Source of the DNA: Stratiformator vulcanicus
Lineage (GTDB): Bacteria > Planctomycetota > Planctomycetia > Planctomycetales > Planctomycetaceae
NCBI RefSeq assembly: GCF_007744515.1
Contig: NZ_CP036268.1
Span: 2,395,712-2,459,711 of the forward strand
DNA: 64,000 nucleotides
Reading direction: 5' to 3'
Under the pieces are notes generated by a model. That model saw nothing but the letters and a program-made list of their open reading frames with translations, did no database searches and had not been told where the DNA came from. Positions 38,801 to 53,800 of the stretch are shown here, in pieces (the stretch's first letter is position 1; the number at the start of each line of letters is the position of its first letter). The position numbers were made by a program, and so were the translations under genes.

Positions 38801-41800
38801 GGAGATCATCGCGACGACCATCGGGTTCGCCGGGGCGGGAGCCGGGGGAGCGGCTGGCGGGAAGACCTTCTCCGGGTCGGGATCATTCAGCGGCAACGGA
38901 ATCGGTCGCGATGTCGATGCGGTCATCATTGGCGGGAGCGTTAATTCCGCGGGTGCGGTGACGGTCTCGGCGTCGGACGAAGGACTGCTCGTGACGGTCG
39001 CCGGAGCGGTCTCGCTCGGCGTAGCCGCCGGTGGAGGCGGCGGGACTGCGGGAGCGGCCGGGGCGTCAATCACGGCCGCTGTGATCGACCGCAGCGTCAC
39101 GGCCCGCATCGAAGAAGCCAATGTCACGGCAGTCGGGGCAGTCGATGTGACGGCCGCTTCGACCGCTTCGATCGGCTCGGCGACGATCGGCTTCGCCGGT
39201 GGCGGGGCGGGCGGAGCCGGTGGGGGCACCGCTGTTGCCGCGGCCGGAGCGGGTTCCGTCAACGTCATCAACAGTGACATCGCGGCGCAAATCAGTGGCG
39301 GATCGGTGACCGCCGGCGTAGATGGCGTGTCGGTCAAAGCGAATGATCAATCAGTGATCGCGGTGATCGCCGGTGCGGCGGCCCTCGCGGGTGCCGGGGG
39401 CGCAGGTGGCGGGACCAGCGTGCAGGCCGGGGCATCGCTCGGGGTCGCGGCGATCGACAACTCCGTTCGGGCCACGATCGACGATGCGAACGTCACATCC
39501 GGCGGCGACTTGGTCGTCGACGCGGAAGCGGCGTCGGTGATCACGCTCTCTGCGATCGGCTTCGGTGCTGGCGGGAGCGGAGGAGCCGGTGGCGGAACGA
39601 ACATCGCGGCGGCCGGTTCGGCGGCTGGTGCCGGAATTGGCAGCACCATCGAAGCCTCGATCCGCGGCAACAGCGACGCCATCGCGGCGGGCGTCGTCGA
39701 TGTTCTCGCAACCGACCGGTCGGCGATCGGCGTCTTCGCCGGTGGTGCGAGCGGTGGCGGAGCGGGTGGCGCTGGAGGCGGGACGGCCGTCGGGGTCGGG
39801 GCATCGATCGCGGTCAACGCGTTGACCGGAGACGTAACGGCCGAAATCGTCGATTCCTCAGTGACCGCAACGGCCGTTTCGATACTGGCCGAATCGCTCG
39901 GCGTAGTCAGCGTCGCCACGATCGGTTTCGCTGGCGGGGGTAGCGGCGGTGTCGGTGGCGGAACGACGGTTTCACTGGCGGGAGCCGGGTCGATCAACAC
40001 GGTCGCCAAGGACGTGACTGCCAGAATCGGCGGGACCAGCGATGTGACCGCAACGGCCGGAAGCATTTCGGTCGACGCATTCGATCGGACGATCGTGACG
40101 GCGGTCGCCGGGGCGGGTTCGATCGGCGGGGCCGGCGGAGCGGGCGGCGGAACCGCCGCACAAGGCGGAGCTTCGTTCGCGATCAATACGGTCGCGGGCG
40201 ATGTAACGGCCACAATCGACGGGGGCAGCGCCGCTGCTTCCGGTGATATCAGCGTTGAAGCTGAGGGCGCAGTCACTGTGGTCGTTTCGACGATCGGTTT
40301 CGCTGGCGGCGGGGCGGGTGGCGCCGGCGGCGGGGCGGACATCAGTGCCGCCGGATCGGGATCAGTCAATACGGTCGTCGCGGGCGTGGAAGCATCCATT
40401 AAAGATGCCGTGCTGATCAGCGCCGGGGGGAGCGTTACGGTCGATGCGAAATCGGCTGCCGACATCGGCGTCTTTGCCGGGGGCGCGACCGGGGGAGGCA
40501 GTGGTGGGGCCGGTGGAGGCACGTCGGTCGGCGCTGCCGCTTCCATGGCAGTCAATACGATTGCTGAAGACGTTTCGGCATTCATTGTCGGGGCGGAGGT
40601 GATCGCGGGAACTGATGTCGCGGTGGAAGCGGTCGGCCGGTCGGTCGTTGTCGTCGCCACGATCGGGTTTGCCGGCGGTGGCAGCGGTGGGGCGGGCGGA
40701 GGCATCGCCGTCGGCGCTGCAGGAGCCGGCAGCGTCAACGTGATCGCCAGTTCGCGGACCGCCAGCATTGATCAAAGTGAGATTCAGGCTATCGCCGGCA
40801 GCGTCATCGTGAAGGCGTCGGATCTCTCAGTCATCACGGCGGTCGCGGGTGCGGCGGCGGTGAACGGGTCTGGCGGTGCGGGCGGCGGCACGTCGGTCCA
40901 AGGTGGAGCTTCGCTGGTCACAAGTGCCATCGCCAGCACCGTAGCGGCAGATTTAAGCAACTCACTCATAACAGCCGGTACCGATGTCGTCCTTGACGCC
41001 GAAGCCGCGTCAGTGATTGTCAGCGCCACGATCGGATTCGCGGCGGGTGGCAGTGGCGGAGCCGGAGGCGGTCTGCAGATTGGTGCGGCGGGTTCCGGAA
41101 CGGGGAACGGAATCGGAACGACGGTCCGAGCTGCCGTCACGGAGAGCGAGGTGAATGCCGGTGGCGCCGTCCGCGTGACCGCGGCCGACACGTCGAGCAT
41201 CGGGACCTTCGCCGGTGGCGCGACCGGCGGCGGGAGCGGCGGAGCGGGCGGCGGCGTGGCCGTCGGAGTTGCCGCTTCGGTTGCGGTGAACGCGGTCAGC
41301 GTTGATATCACGGCACAAATTATCGGCTCGGACGTGATCGCCGTCGATGAAGTCGCTGTCTCAGCCGATGCGGCCACGACGGTCGTCGTGGCAACAATCG
41401 GGTTCTCCGGCGGCGGCAGCGGCGGAGCGGGCGGCGGGGTTGCGGCTTCGGCAGCCGGTGCGGCTTCCGTCAACACGATCATCAACAACGTCGCTGCCTC
41501 GATTGGCGACGGCAGTAGCGTCACCTCGTCAAATTCCGGCGTCACAGTCGAGGCGACGGACCGCTCTATTATTACGACGGTCGCCGGAGCGGGTTCGATC
41601 ACCGGATCGGGTGGGGCTGGCGGCGGGGCCTCTCTCCAAGCGGGCGCCTCATTGGCGGTCAACGCGATCGACAACGAGGTTTCAGCCACGATCTCCGATA
41701 CCACCGTCTCGGCGAAAGAGAGCATCACGGTCGATGCGGAGGCGGCATCGGTTGTCGTTGTGGCGACGATCGGCTTCGCCGGTGGCGGCAGCGGCGGCGC

Positions 41801-44800
41801 CGGCGGTGGCGGTCAAGTCGCACTCGCCGGATCCGGTTCAGGCAACGGAATCGGCACCAACGTCGAGGCTTCGGTCGCTAATAGCACGCTTACCGCCGGG
41901 ACCGATGTGATTGTCTCGGCTGCGACGACTTCCAGTCTGGGTGTCCTTGCCGGTGGGGCGACCGGTGGCGGTAGTGGCGGCGCGGGCGGCGGCGTGGCCG
42001 TCGGTGCCGATTCGTCGATTGCGGTCAATGTGCTGACCGCCGATGTCATAGCTGAGATCGTCGACTCGCATGTAACGGCAACGAACGACGTTCGAGTTCT
42101 CGCTGAGTCCGCAGCGACGGTCGTCGTAGCGACGATCGGCTTCTCCGGGGGCGGCAGCGGCGGCGCCGGTGGTGGCGCGGCGGTGACCGGATCGGGCGCT
42201 GGCTCGATTAACGTCGTGACGAATACCGTCGATGCGTCGATCCGCGGCGGCTCGACCACGTCGACGAACGGCGCCGTGCAAGTTAACGCGGCTGATCGCT
42301 CCTTCCTGACCGTCGTAGCCGGAGCCGGAGCCATCACGGGCAGTGGCGGCGCGGGCGGAGGCCTCTCCACCCAGGGCGGTGCCTCGGCGGCAACAAACAC
42401 GGTGGTCAATCACGTCACTGCCTCGATCGATGCTGCAATCGTGAACGGGGCATCCGGAGTCACCGTCGATGCCGAGGCCGACACCGAGGTGATCGTCGTC
42501 ACGATCGGCTTTGCGGCCGGGGGCAGCGGCGGCGCCGGCGGCGGTGTGCAGATCGCGGCGGCGGGATCGGGATCGACTAATTTCGTGATCAATGACATCG
42601 ACGCGGCGATCCGCAACGCGAGCGTAATCAACTCCGGTGGTATCGTTGAAGTTCACGCGACCGACAACTCCGCCATCTTCGTCGGGGCCGGCGGTGCGAC
42701 GGGCGGGGGATCTGGCGGTGCCGGGGGTGGCGCTGCCGTGGGTGTCGCCGGGTCGATGGCGATCAGCGCCGTCGACACGACCATCAATGCGGTGATCGAA
42801 AACACAGCCGTGACCGCGGACGGGGTCGATGTTCGCGCTGAACGGAATGCCGAGATCATCTCTGCCACAATCGGCTTCTCCGGCAACGGCAGTGGCGGAG
42901 CGGGCGGCGGCGTGGCCATCGCCGGGGCCGGGGCTGGTTCGATCAATACGGTCACCGGCACGATCGATGCCGGTATTCGCGACGGCAGTACGATTACCGC
43001 CGGGGATACGGGCGTCTCGGTCGCGGCCCGCGATACCTCGCGCATCATTGCAAGTGCCGGAGCGGGTGCGATCAGCGGGTCGGGCGGCGTGGGTGGCGGT
43101 GTGGCCGCGCAAGCTGGGGCCTCCTATGTCGTCAACGCAGTCGCGAACACGATTACTGCCGATATCGCCGATTCGCTGGTCAACACGACCGGCGACGTGA
43201 CCGTTACGGCCGAGTCGGATGCGGAAACGATCGGGACGTCGCTCGGCTTCGCAGCCGGTGGTTCGGGCGGAGCGGGCGGCGGCGTGCAGATCTCCGGGGC
43301 GGGCTCGGCTGTCGGCAACGGCACCGGGAACACCATCACCGCCTCGATTGAACAGAGCACGATCGACGCCGCGAACGTGGCGGTCACGGCGGTTGATTCC
43401 TCAAAACTGATCGGCAGTGCCGGCTCGATTGCCGCCGGCGGTTCGGGCGGCGTCGGTGGTGCGTTCGGTCTGTCGGTCGGAACGTCGTTAGTCCTGAACG
43501 TCGCGAACAACGACGTTGAGGCCTCGATCGACGCCTCCGTGGTCGAGGCAACAACTGATGTCAACGTCAGCGCCCGATCCGAGGCGGAGTTAATCAGCAA
43601 CACCGTCGCCGGTTCGGCCGCGGTCAACATCGCAATCGTTAGCGCGTCCCTCGCGGGAGCGGGTGCCGGGTCGAGCAACGTCATCGTCGGGAGCATCAAC
43701 GCATCGATCGACGGGGGAAGCACCGTCGATGCCGGTCGCGACATCGATGTAACTGCGACGGACAATTCACTCAGCACCGCGATCGCTGGGGCGGGTGCGC
43801 TGGCGGTCTCTGTCGTCGGACTGTCGGCGGGAGCTTCGATCTCGGCCAACTCGGTCACGACCGATGTGATCGCGACGATCAGCGACGCCATCGTTTCGGC
43901 CGACGGTCGCATTTCGGTCATCGCCGAGTCGGATGCGACGCTGGTTGCGGCGGCGGTTGGGGGTGCGATCTCGTCCGGCGCGGCCGCGGCTGGTTCGATC
44001 GCCGCCAACGTTTTGGTCGCGACCGTCGAAGCCTCTGTCGACGGGACCGGTACGCTGGTGACGGACGGTGATCTGTCAATTCTGGCGACCCAGACATCAA
44101 AACTTGGTGGCGGGTCGGGTGCGGCTGCGGGCGGAGCGGGGGTCGCCGTCGGGGCGGCTCTGACGACCAACGATACCATTCTTCAGACGCGGGCCTTCAT
44201 CGAAGGGACGGCCGTCGATGCCGGTGGCGACGTCCTTGTGTGGGCGTCGGCGGACACCGAATTGATCTCCGCCACCTTCAGCGGATCGGTCTCGGCCAAC
44301 TTGGCGGCCAATGGATCGATCGCCGCGTACGTGACGGCCAATGAGACCGAGGCCTTCATTGCCGCCGGGGCTTCGGTCGAGGCCGATGGCAACGTCGCCG
44401 TGGTCGCCGAGGATAACATCTTGATGGGTCTGGGGGCGGGCGGGATCAGCGTGGCCGGCCTTGCCAGTGCTGCCGTCTCCAGCGGGACGATCGTGACAGT
44501 CAATCGGACGGAAGCCCGCATCGACGATGGCGTCGTGGTCGACGCCGCGGGCGGGACGCCTGCGATCCTCGTTCCGGGCGAATCAGGCGAGCGGGCGTTG
44601 CGAGGCGTCGCGGTGGTAGCCCGTTCGAGCGAAGAAGTCATCACAATCTCGGCCGGTGGCGCGATCGGCGTCTTGGCGGGCGGTGTCTCCGGTTCCTTCA
44701 CGACGACGAGCCTGAACGAGACGACCCGAGCGGTCATCGGCGACGGAGCCCGGATTAACACGAACATCGTGGCCGCCGATCCGACGCAAGGCGTCTACGT

Positions 44801-47800
44801 GCTGGCTTCGTCCGAGACGCGTTTGATCGGTGGGGCGGGTAGCGTCGGAGCGGGTCAGGTCGCCGGACTCGGGGGCGCGATCGAATTGGGCGTCGTGAGT
44901 AAGACGACGGAAGCACTCGTGGGCGAGTCGGCCATCCTGCGGGCAGCGGGTGATGTCATTGTGGCCGCCCATTCCTCCGAAGAGGTGGTCTCAGTCTCCG
45001 GTGCCGCGGCGGGCGGAACCGTCACCGGTGCGGCGGCCGCTTCCTCATCGACGCTCTTGGTGACGACCCGAGCAGTCATCGGCGAACGAGCAAACGTCAA
45101 TGCCGGTGATACCGTTTTGGTTGATGCTTGGAATGAATCTGATGTCGCCTTGGCGGCCGGTCAAGTCGGAGTCGCGGCCGCTGCGGCGGGCGGGGCGACG
45201 GCGGCTCTGGGCGTCATCGACAAGACGACAGAGGCGCTGATTTCTGATGAGGCGGTTGTTGTCGGGGCCGGCTTCGGCGATGGCATCGCTAATGTTCGAA
45301 CAGGTGAGTTCGAATTTTCCGCGGCCGATGACGGTACGAACGCAATCACGAACTCGTTCCGTAGCGGAGCGATCGATGGCGACCTCGATGAGATCACCGT
45401 CGTCGGGCATGGTTTTGAGACTGGAGACGAAGTCTTCTTCAGTGCCGACGGAGCCGCCGTCGCCGGATTGCAAAACGGGGCGCGCTACTTCGTCATTCGC
45501 ACCGGGTCGGATACCTTCCAACTCGCGAAAACCGAAGCGGACGCGATCGCGGGAACGCCGATCGATCTGAGCAGCACACAAGCGATCGGCACGTTGAACC
45601 GTCGGGTTGCGATTCCACCGGCGGACGGGGGACTGACCGGTCATGTCGATGACGCCTCGAACACGCTGCGGCTGATCGGGCATGGGTTTTCGAACGGCGA
45701 TACCGTCACGTCGGCTGATCTCGGCAATCTGGTCGCCGGCTTAGACTCAGATCGCGACTACTTCGTCATCAACGCGACCGCGGACTCGTTTCAGCTTTCG
45801 GAATCGAATGGCGGGGCCGTCCTCGATATCGCCCCGACGGCGGCTTCGGCGACGACCGACTTCACGTTCTCCGGTATCGATCCGTCGACCGACACGATCC
45901 GGGCCGAGCGGCACGGTTTTGTCACCGGTGATGAGGTACTGCTGACCGACCTTGGAGATCGCGTCAGCGGCCTTGATACGAAAACGACTTACTTTGTGAT
46001 TGCCGAGACGGAAAATGAATTCAAGTTGGCCGCGACGGCATCCGACGCGGAAGCCGGGCTGGCCATCGACCTTGAGATCACCGGGACGTTCGGCGAGATC
46101 GAGCGGGTCACGACTTCAACGCCGGCGGTGACCTTCGCCCCGGACGCTGTGGATCCGGTTACCGACTCGATCGCCGCGGCGGACCACGGTCTGGTGACGG
46201 GCGACGAAGTCGCGTTAATCGGCGATGGACTTGCCTTGAACGGCATTCAAAGTGGTCAACGGTTCTTCGTGATCGCGACTTCGCCCGACACCCTGCAGCT
46301 CGCGGCATCCCTCGACGACGCGTTGGCGAATCGAGCAATCGATCTGGACCCGGCTCCGGCCGTTCTGATTCGTGAAGACGGGACGACGGCGGAGTTTGTC
46401 GCGGCCGACATCGACGCGGGGGCCGAGACGCTCACAGTCACGGGACACGGCTTGTCCGCCGGGGATACGGTCACGTTCGAGAATACGGGCACCCGGATCG
46501 GCGGCTTGCTGAGTGGTGAGACCTATTTCGTCACCGTGCTCGACGCGGACACGTTGCAATTCTCCCTGACGGATGGCGGCGCGGCGGTCGATCTGGGCGA
46601 GAGTGCGGCAGAGTTGACGCTCGAACGGATCAGCGGTCCAACCGCGGCGACACACCCGATCACGGTTGCCGGACTGGATGACGCGTCGAATCAGATCACC
46701 ATTGCGAATCACGGATTCAGCGATGGGGATCAGGTTGTCCTGAACGGGATCGGTCGGTCGGTCGCCGGGCTTCGCGACGGCGGCCGATACGCGGTCCTCG
46801 TCGACGATGCCGACACGATTCGGCTGGCGGAAGTAGGGACATCGACAACCCTCGACTTCACCGCCTCCGGAATCGGCGGACGGCTTTCCGTTACAACGCC
46901 CGCTGTCGCCAAGGCAGTCGCGTTTACCGCCGATGCCGTTTCGACCGGGTCGGACGTGATCACAGTCGCCGACCACGGACTGCAAACGGGCGATGCGGTC
47001 ATCCTGAGCGGGAACGCCGCGGACATCCTCGGGAAAGACATCGATACGGAACTCTTCGTGATCCGTGTCAGTGACGATCAATTCCGATTGGCGTTGTCCC
47101 AAGCGGATGCCTTCGCTGGAACGGCATTCACGGACTTGGAAGCGAACGCGATCGAGGCTGACGCGACCTTTACGCTTTCTTCCGTCGGCAAGACCGGTGC
47201 CCTTCCTGATTTCGATTCGACCGACGTCCCGGAGTTCGGCACGTCGGCGGGCACGGCGAAGACCGAAACGCTGCATGGCGTCGGCGTCATCGCGGGAACG
47301 CAGGATCGCGTGATCGCAGTCTCGGCCAGTGTCGGCGGCGCTGGAGGACTGACGCTGCAATTAGCCGGCTCGGCAACGATTCATACCGGCGTCACGCGAG
47401 CCGCAATTGCGGACGGGGCGAGCATCAACGACGTGACCGCCGCAGCCGATCCGCGTCAGCAGGTACTGGTGGCTGCGGGAAGCCGACTCGAACGCATCGG
47501 CGTTGCCGGAAATGCCGCCGGTGGCATGGTCGCGGCGGCCCCCGCGGCGGATGTCACGACGGTCATGCATCGGACCGAAGCGACGATCGGTGCTGCCGAT
47601 GTCTATGCGGCCGATGACGTCTCGGTCGTGGCGGAGCGATCGGAAGAGATCGCAGCGATTGCCGCCGGCTTGAGCGGCAGCGGCGCCGCGGGCGCAAGCG
47701 GTTCGGCGTCGGTTGTCGTCATCGACTCGACAACCAGAGCCCGCATCGTGGATGGGGCCAACGTCTTCGCCGAAGGTGACGTGTTGGTCTCGGCCGATGC

Positions 47801-50800
47801 CGAGACGAAAGCAATCGGAGCGGGCGGGGCCGCGGCGATCGGACTACTGGGCGGGATCGGCGGGTCAGCGACGACAATCATCGTGCAGAAGGAGACGGTC
47901 GCGGAGATCGAATCGGGAGCCGTCGTCGACGCTTGGGGAAGTTCGATAGCGCCGCTCACCCTCACCGACGGCGTGCGGTCGGCTGACGGGGAAGATATCG
48001 ACAAAAGGAGCGACATCGATGCGAACGGTATCGGGGTTCTGGCGACATCTTCGGAAGAGATAGTTGCCGTCTCGTTGGCCGGCGCCGTGGGACTGGTCGG
48101 CGGACTCGCCGGAGCGGTCACCTTCTCCTACGTCGATTCGGACACGCGGGCCGCCATCGGTGACGGGGCGGCGATCAACCAAGGTGCCGATCGGAGCGGT
48201 GCGAACGGCGCGAGTTCCGTCTACGTCACTGCGGCGAATGAGCTTAGTGTGAAAGCCTTCGGCGGTGCCCTCTCGGCGGGTGTCGTCGGTGGCCTGTCGG
48301 GCGGTGTCGATGTCGGGCTGCTGCGAAATGATACGACTGCGATCATCGGCGATGACGCTCAAGTCTTCGCTGAGGGAGAGGTTCATGTCAGTGCCCTGTC
48401 CAAGAAGGACATTGCCTCCCGAGTCGTGAGCGGTTCACTGACGGGCTTCGGCGGGTTTGCTGGCGCTAGTTCGGTCTACGCCATCGGCGGCGACCTTGAT
48501 GCGAATTATCAAGCCGATACGACCGGCGACGGCGAAATCGGCAGTGGCGACGACTCGGCGGACGCACTCGACGGAACCGGCGAGACTGACTTCCTCGCCG
48601 TCGCCAATGGCGAGGTCGACCGCCTGCTCGACGACGGTTTCGGCACGATCTTCGAAGCTGTGGCCGGACCGGAGGCCTCAAACGAATTCGATCCGCAAGC
48701 AGATGTCGACAACAACGCTGACACGCTGGACCTTTCCGGAGGAACGTTCGGAATCGCAGACGTTGACTTCGTGAATGATCACGTGATCCTCGCGTCCGGA
48801 CATGGGCTCCAGACCGGCGACGTCGTCACGTTCACGGCATCCGGGACATCGGCAATCGGCGGACTGATTCCCGGCGGCACCTACACCGTGATCGTGTCGG
48901 GTAACTCGGTGACGTTCGAGGCGATCGATGAGAACGGCACGAAGCAGACGGTTGATCTTGTCGAGAACGCCGGGGCTGACCCGAGCACCATTTACGGTGT
49001 GGCCGGTCACGGCTTGAGCACGGGCGACGCCATCATCTACGAGGCACCGGAGGGTGAGCAATCGGTCGGCGGGCTAGAGAGTGGGCAGACTTACTTCGTC
49101 AGCTTGGATGCAGCCGATCCGTCGCAGGTCGGCTTGGCCGCAACGCGAGCCGACGCGGAAGCGGGGATCCTGATCGATCTCGACGCGACCTCCGCCACCG
49201 GCACACCCCATGAACTTGTTGCGCTGGCTGAAGGGGCCTCCCGTGCGGCCGGCACGCGGGCAGTAGCCGAGGCCGAAGCGACCGACCTTTCGACTGCTGC
49301 GGGAACCGGTTCAACCACGAGCGGCACGACGGCTCGAATCGGCCGGGCGGTGATCGACGCCGGGGGTCGGATCGACGTTGTCGCCGCCGATCAGGTTTCG
49401 ATCGATCAAATCGCCGGGGGTGTCGCGGCGGGTTCGGTTGGAATCGGGGCGGGGATTGGCATTCTAACGCTCAACAACGACGTGTCGGCCGTCGTTCACC
49501 GCGGCGCCGATCTATCGGCTGGCGGGGCGATCACGGTCGCGGCCGATCTTGATCAGCGGATTGCCGGGACCTCCTTCGCCGGGGCACTCGGTGGTGGCGT
49601 TGCTCTCGGGGCGTCGGTACTCGTCGTCAACGATTCGAGCGACACGATCGCCGAACTGGAAGATGCCGCGACTGATTCCGATGCCGTCATCATACGGCAG
49701 GCTTCCGACGTAACGATCGCGGCCGACTCGGATGTCGATGCCGAGTTTGTGGCGGCTGTCGGATCGTTCGCCTTTGGGGGCGGTTTCGGGGCGTCCGTCG
49801 TCGACTTCAATGCAAGTGGTGACACGTCGGCCCGCGGCGGAGACCGAGCCGTGGTCGGCAGCGACTCGCCAGTCGGCGCGTTGACCGTCGCTGCCGACGC
49901 CGTAGTGACGATCGGCCCGCGTGGCGACTTCACCACGTTCGGCCTGGCGATCGGTGGTGGACTTGGGGGGACCGCCGGGATCGCTGAGGCGACCTATGAC
50001 GGCGACGTCACCGCTGCGATCGGTCGTGACGCGTCGGTGACTTCGGCTGGCCGAACTGCCGTCACGGCGGATTCTTCGGTCGACATGTCGCTAGCAAGCA
50101 AGGGCGGAGCCGCCGGGCTGTTTGCGGTCGGTGTGATGGTCGCCAACGGTCGAGTCGACGGCCTGACGGAAGCCAAACTGGAGCAGGGAGCGACGGTCGA
50201 AACGCAGTCGCTCCTCGTCGCTGCCTCCGGTTCGCACGATCTCAATATCGAAACAACGGCCGGCTCGGGCGGGGTGCTCGGGGGCGGTCAGGGGAACCTG
50301 GCTACGGCCGAGGTCGAGCGCATCATCCGCTCGTCGGTCGAACCGACGGCGGAGGTGATCGCTGAGGACGCGGTCGCGGTGACGGCGGCATCGACGGGCG
50401 AAGTCCGCGCTGATGCCTTCGGCACCGGGGTCGGAGGGGCCGCGTTCATCGGGGTCTCCGTGGCGACGGCGACGTTCGAACCGACGGTCGAGGCCATCGT
50501 CGATCAGGCGGAGGTGACAACCGACGGACTGCTGACGGTCTCGGCGACACACGATTCGAGCGATAGGACACGGGCGAATGCGTTCTCCTCCGGCGGCAGC
50601 ATCGGACTGAGCGGTGTGGGTGCGAAGTCCCGGTCGACGGCCGCCGCCGAGGTGCTCGCAACGATCACGGGCGGTTCGACCGCGACTGCCCTCGGTGGCG
50701 TCAACGTCGCGGCGGCTTCGGAGAATCGGTCGGAAGCGAAAGCCGAGGGGATCAGCATTTCCGGCGTTGCAGCCGTCGGGGCGGTCGATCCGACCGCGAC

Positions 50801-53800
50801 GGCGGATGGGAAGACGACGGCCCTCGTGACCGACGGTGTGACGCTGACCACGGACGAATCGGTCGCGGTCGAGGCGGTCGGAACCGACTTCTCGAAAGCG
50901 ATCAGCCGGTCGACGCAATTCGGTCTACTGACGGCCACCTCTGAAAGCTTCCAAGATTTCACGACGGCTCGGTCTCGACCAGAACTGACTGCTGGCATCG
51001 GGGCAGCCGTGATCGATGCGGGCCGGGATATCCGTGTGCGAGCGATCGCTAAGACCGATGCTGATGCAGATGCCGAGAGTGACACCGCAAGCGGCGTGAA
51101 CATCACGCGGGTCGATACACGAGTCGAGTTCAAGCCGACGCTGCTTGCCGAAGTTGCTGCGGGGGCGGATCTCACCGCCGGCGAGAACGTGCTTGTCGAG
51201 GCCCTATTGAATGAAGATGTCGAGCGGTCGGACGGGACTTTTGATGCCGCGGGCGGTGTCGACATCACGGACAACACGATCACCTTCAGCGATCCGCACG
51301 GGCTCTCGTCCGATGTGACGGTTCAGTATGACAACGCCGGCCAAACCGCCATCGGCGGCCTCGAGCCCGGCGTCAACACCGGTACCGACGAGCCGGGAAC
51401 GATCAGCGGAACAGGGGCGATCTTTACACCTCGAACGAACGTTGCCACGCACACGCCAACCTTCTATGCCCAGTTGTTTGATACAAACAATAATCCGGTG
51501 ACCTTCTTCGACGACAACAACGTCGAACAGCCGGTCGGTGCGGTGATTGATTCATCGGGTAACTGGGAGATCACCAATCCTGATCTTCAGGATGGCGAAA
51601 CGGTCGTCATCAAGTTCTTTGAGGATGCTCGGTTCGACGACGGGAATTCGGTCGACACTGAATACTTCGAGCACGACAGCGAAACCCGCACGCTGAGCTT
51701 TGAGGTCCCCCGGACCTATCGAGCGATTCGCTTCGCTGAAGGACTCGGCGCGAACGGCGAGCCCGATTTCGATCCGAACAAGATCCAACTCGGCGAGGCC
51801 TTTGAACCTGAAGCTGTCGATATCGGAAGTGATCAGATCAACTTTGGCACGCGGCATCTTCTTCGTGACGGCGACGAGGTGATTTATCAGCCCGTCGCGG
51901 CGGCCGGCGGCATCGGAGGCCTGACCGCGGGCCAAAGCTACTTCGTCAATTTCATCGACGATCAGACCATCGAACTGTCGCTAACGGACGGCGGCCCGGC
52001 CGTCGATCTGACCTCGCAGGGCAACGGCCGGCAGACGCTGGTGTTTGATCTGACGTCGGCTTCGACCGGAACGCACGAACTGGTTGGCATCGGTGGGGCC
52101 GCGTCACTGGTCAACGCCCCATCGGGTGACCTGATCGCGACGGCCGCCTCGGAAGGCACGAACGGATCGGTCTTCGGCACGAATCAGAACACGGATGCCC
52201 AGGTCGATGCGAACGCGAATGTGACGACCCTTATCGGAACCGGGGCGACGATCACGGCCGGCAACGATGTGACGATCGCAACCAATTCGATCACGATGAC
52301 CTCGGCGACCGCCGACAACGACGCCGGAGGCTTCATTGCCAGCGGCGGGGCGGATGCCCGCGTCAATGCGTTCTCGACGACGCTTTCGACCATTGAATCG
52401 GGTGTGACTATTGAGGCGGGCGGTGACTTCCAGTTCGCCGCCGAGACGACTCAGGATGCCAACCTGAAAGCCTTCTCCAAGGGGGGAGGCCTGCTTGACG
52501 ACGAGGACAGCGACGCGACCGCGAGCGCCGACTTCCTCACACAGGCAGAGATCGCTTCGGACGCCTCGATCATTGCCGAGACGGCGACGGTCGAGAGCAC
52601 GTCGAGCGTCGAGGCATCCGTCGACTCGGAAGCCGACGCCAAGGGCGGCATTGCGCTGGCCGGGGCTGATGGGCGGTACTATCTCGGTAGTAAGGCTCTC
52701 GATCCGCCGAACAAGGATCCGGATGACGACGAGGTGCGGGAAAGCGATCGGGCGGACATCGATGGCGATGACGACGAGGCGAAAACGCTGGCCGTCGTCG
52801 ATGGTGCGATCGAAGCGCGGGACGTGTCGATCGCGGCCGAAGGCGGCCGGATGAACGTCGACGTGATCGTCGACACGAGGGCGAGCAGTTTCGGTGGGGA
52901 TACCGATTCGGAGGCCGAGGTCGATTTCAACCATCGAGCCGAAGTGGTCTTGGGCGCAACCGCCGATGTGACCGGCTTCCGAACCGTCGAACTCTATGCG
53001 GGCCATGACAGCGTTAAAACAAATGCCGATGCCGAAGCCGATACGAAGGGCGTGGGGGATTCCGACGCCGAGGCACTCAATCGGCAGTTGACCGACGCAA
53101 TTGTTACCACGGCTGATAACGGACTGATCACGACACAAGTGCTCGATGTCATTACTGCGACAGATGTCGACAGATTCCGGGCCCAGGCGGATGCTTCGGT
53201 CGCGTCCAAAACGGTCGGAGGCTGTTTGTTCGGCGTTTGCGCCGAAGTCGAAATTGCGCTCGGAGAAGTTACTGACTCCGAAATCGCTATCCGCAAAGAT
53301 GATCGCGAAATTGACTTCAACGCCGATGTCGTGATCGCGTCTCAGTCCGATCTGGTGATTGATGCCAATGGCAACGTAGTGCGATCCGACGGTCTCGTTG
53401 CGACGGCGACGGCTGATCGCGTGATCGTTGAGCAGGCCACTGGCGGTGGGGATGGTGAGATCAACTTCCTTGCAAACTCGTCCCGCTCGGTCCTTAAAGG
53501 AACGGGAACGACAGTCTTCGTCAGCGGGTCCGACAGCCGCTTCCGCATCCTCAACGAATCGGACAAAGACCTCGAAGTTCGTGATATCGACGTCTTCAAC
53601 GTCGGTAACAAACCGCGGGTCACGATCGATGTCGAACAGGTCAACACGTCTGGTTCTGACGACTTCGAGTTCCTCGTCGAAGGGGCGGTGCTGCAATCAG
53701 AAGTCGATATCGAAAACCGCGGCGAGTCGGACGTCATCCTCAATGGCACGATCAACAACCCGATCGGCACGACGACGGTTCTGAACACAGAGGGTGACGT

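Noticed and set aside
37655-40768. Long minus-strand reading frames (473-560 codons) opposite the Gly-rich part of the giant gene
   Set aside because: They are rich in Pro, Ala and Thr as expected for the complement of Gly/Ala/Val codons, follow the repeat period, have no ribosome binding sites and no known domains.
52104-53696. 530-codon minus-strand frame opposite the giant gene
   Set aside because: This is a codon-bias shadow of the giant gene, with no domain and no start signal.
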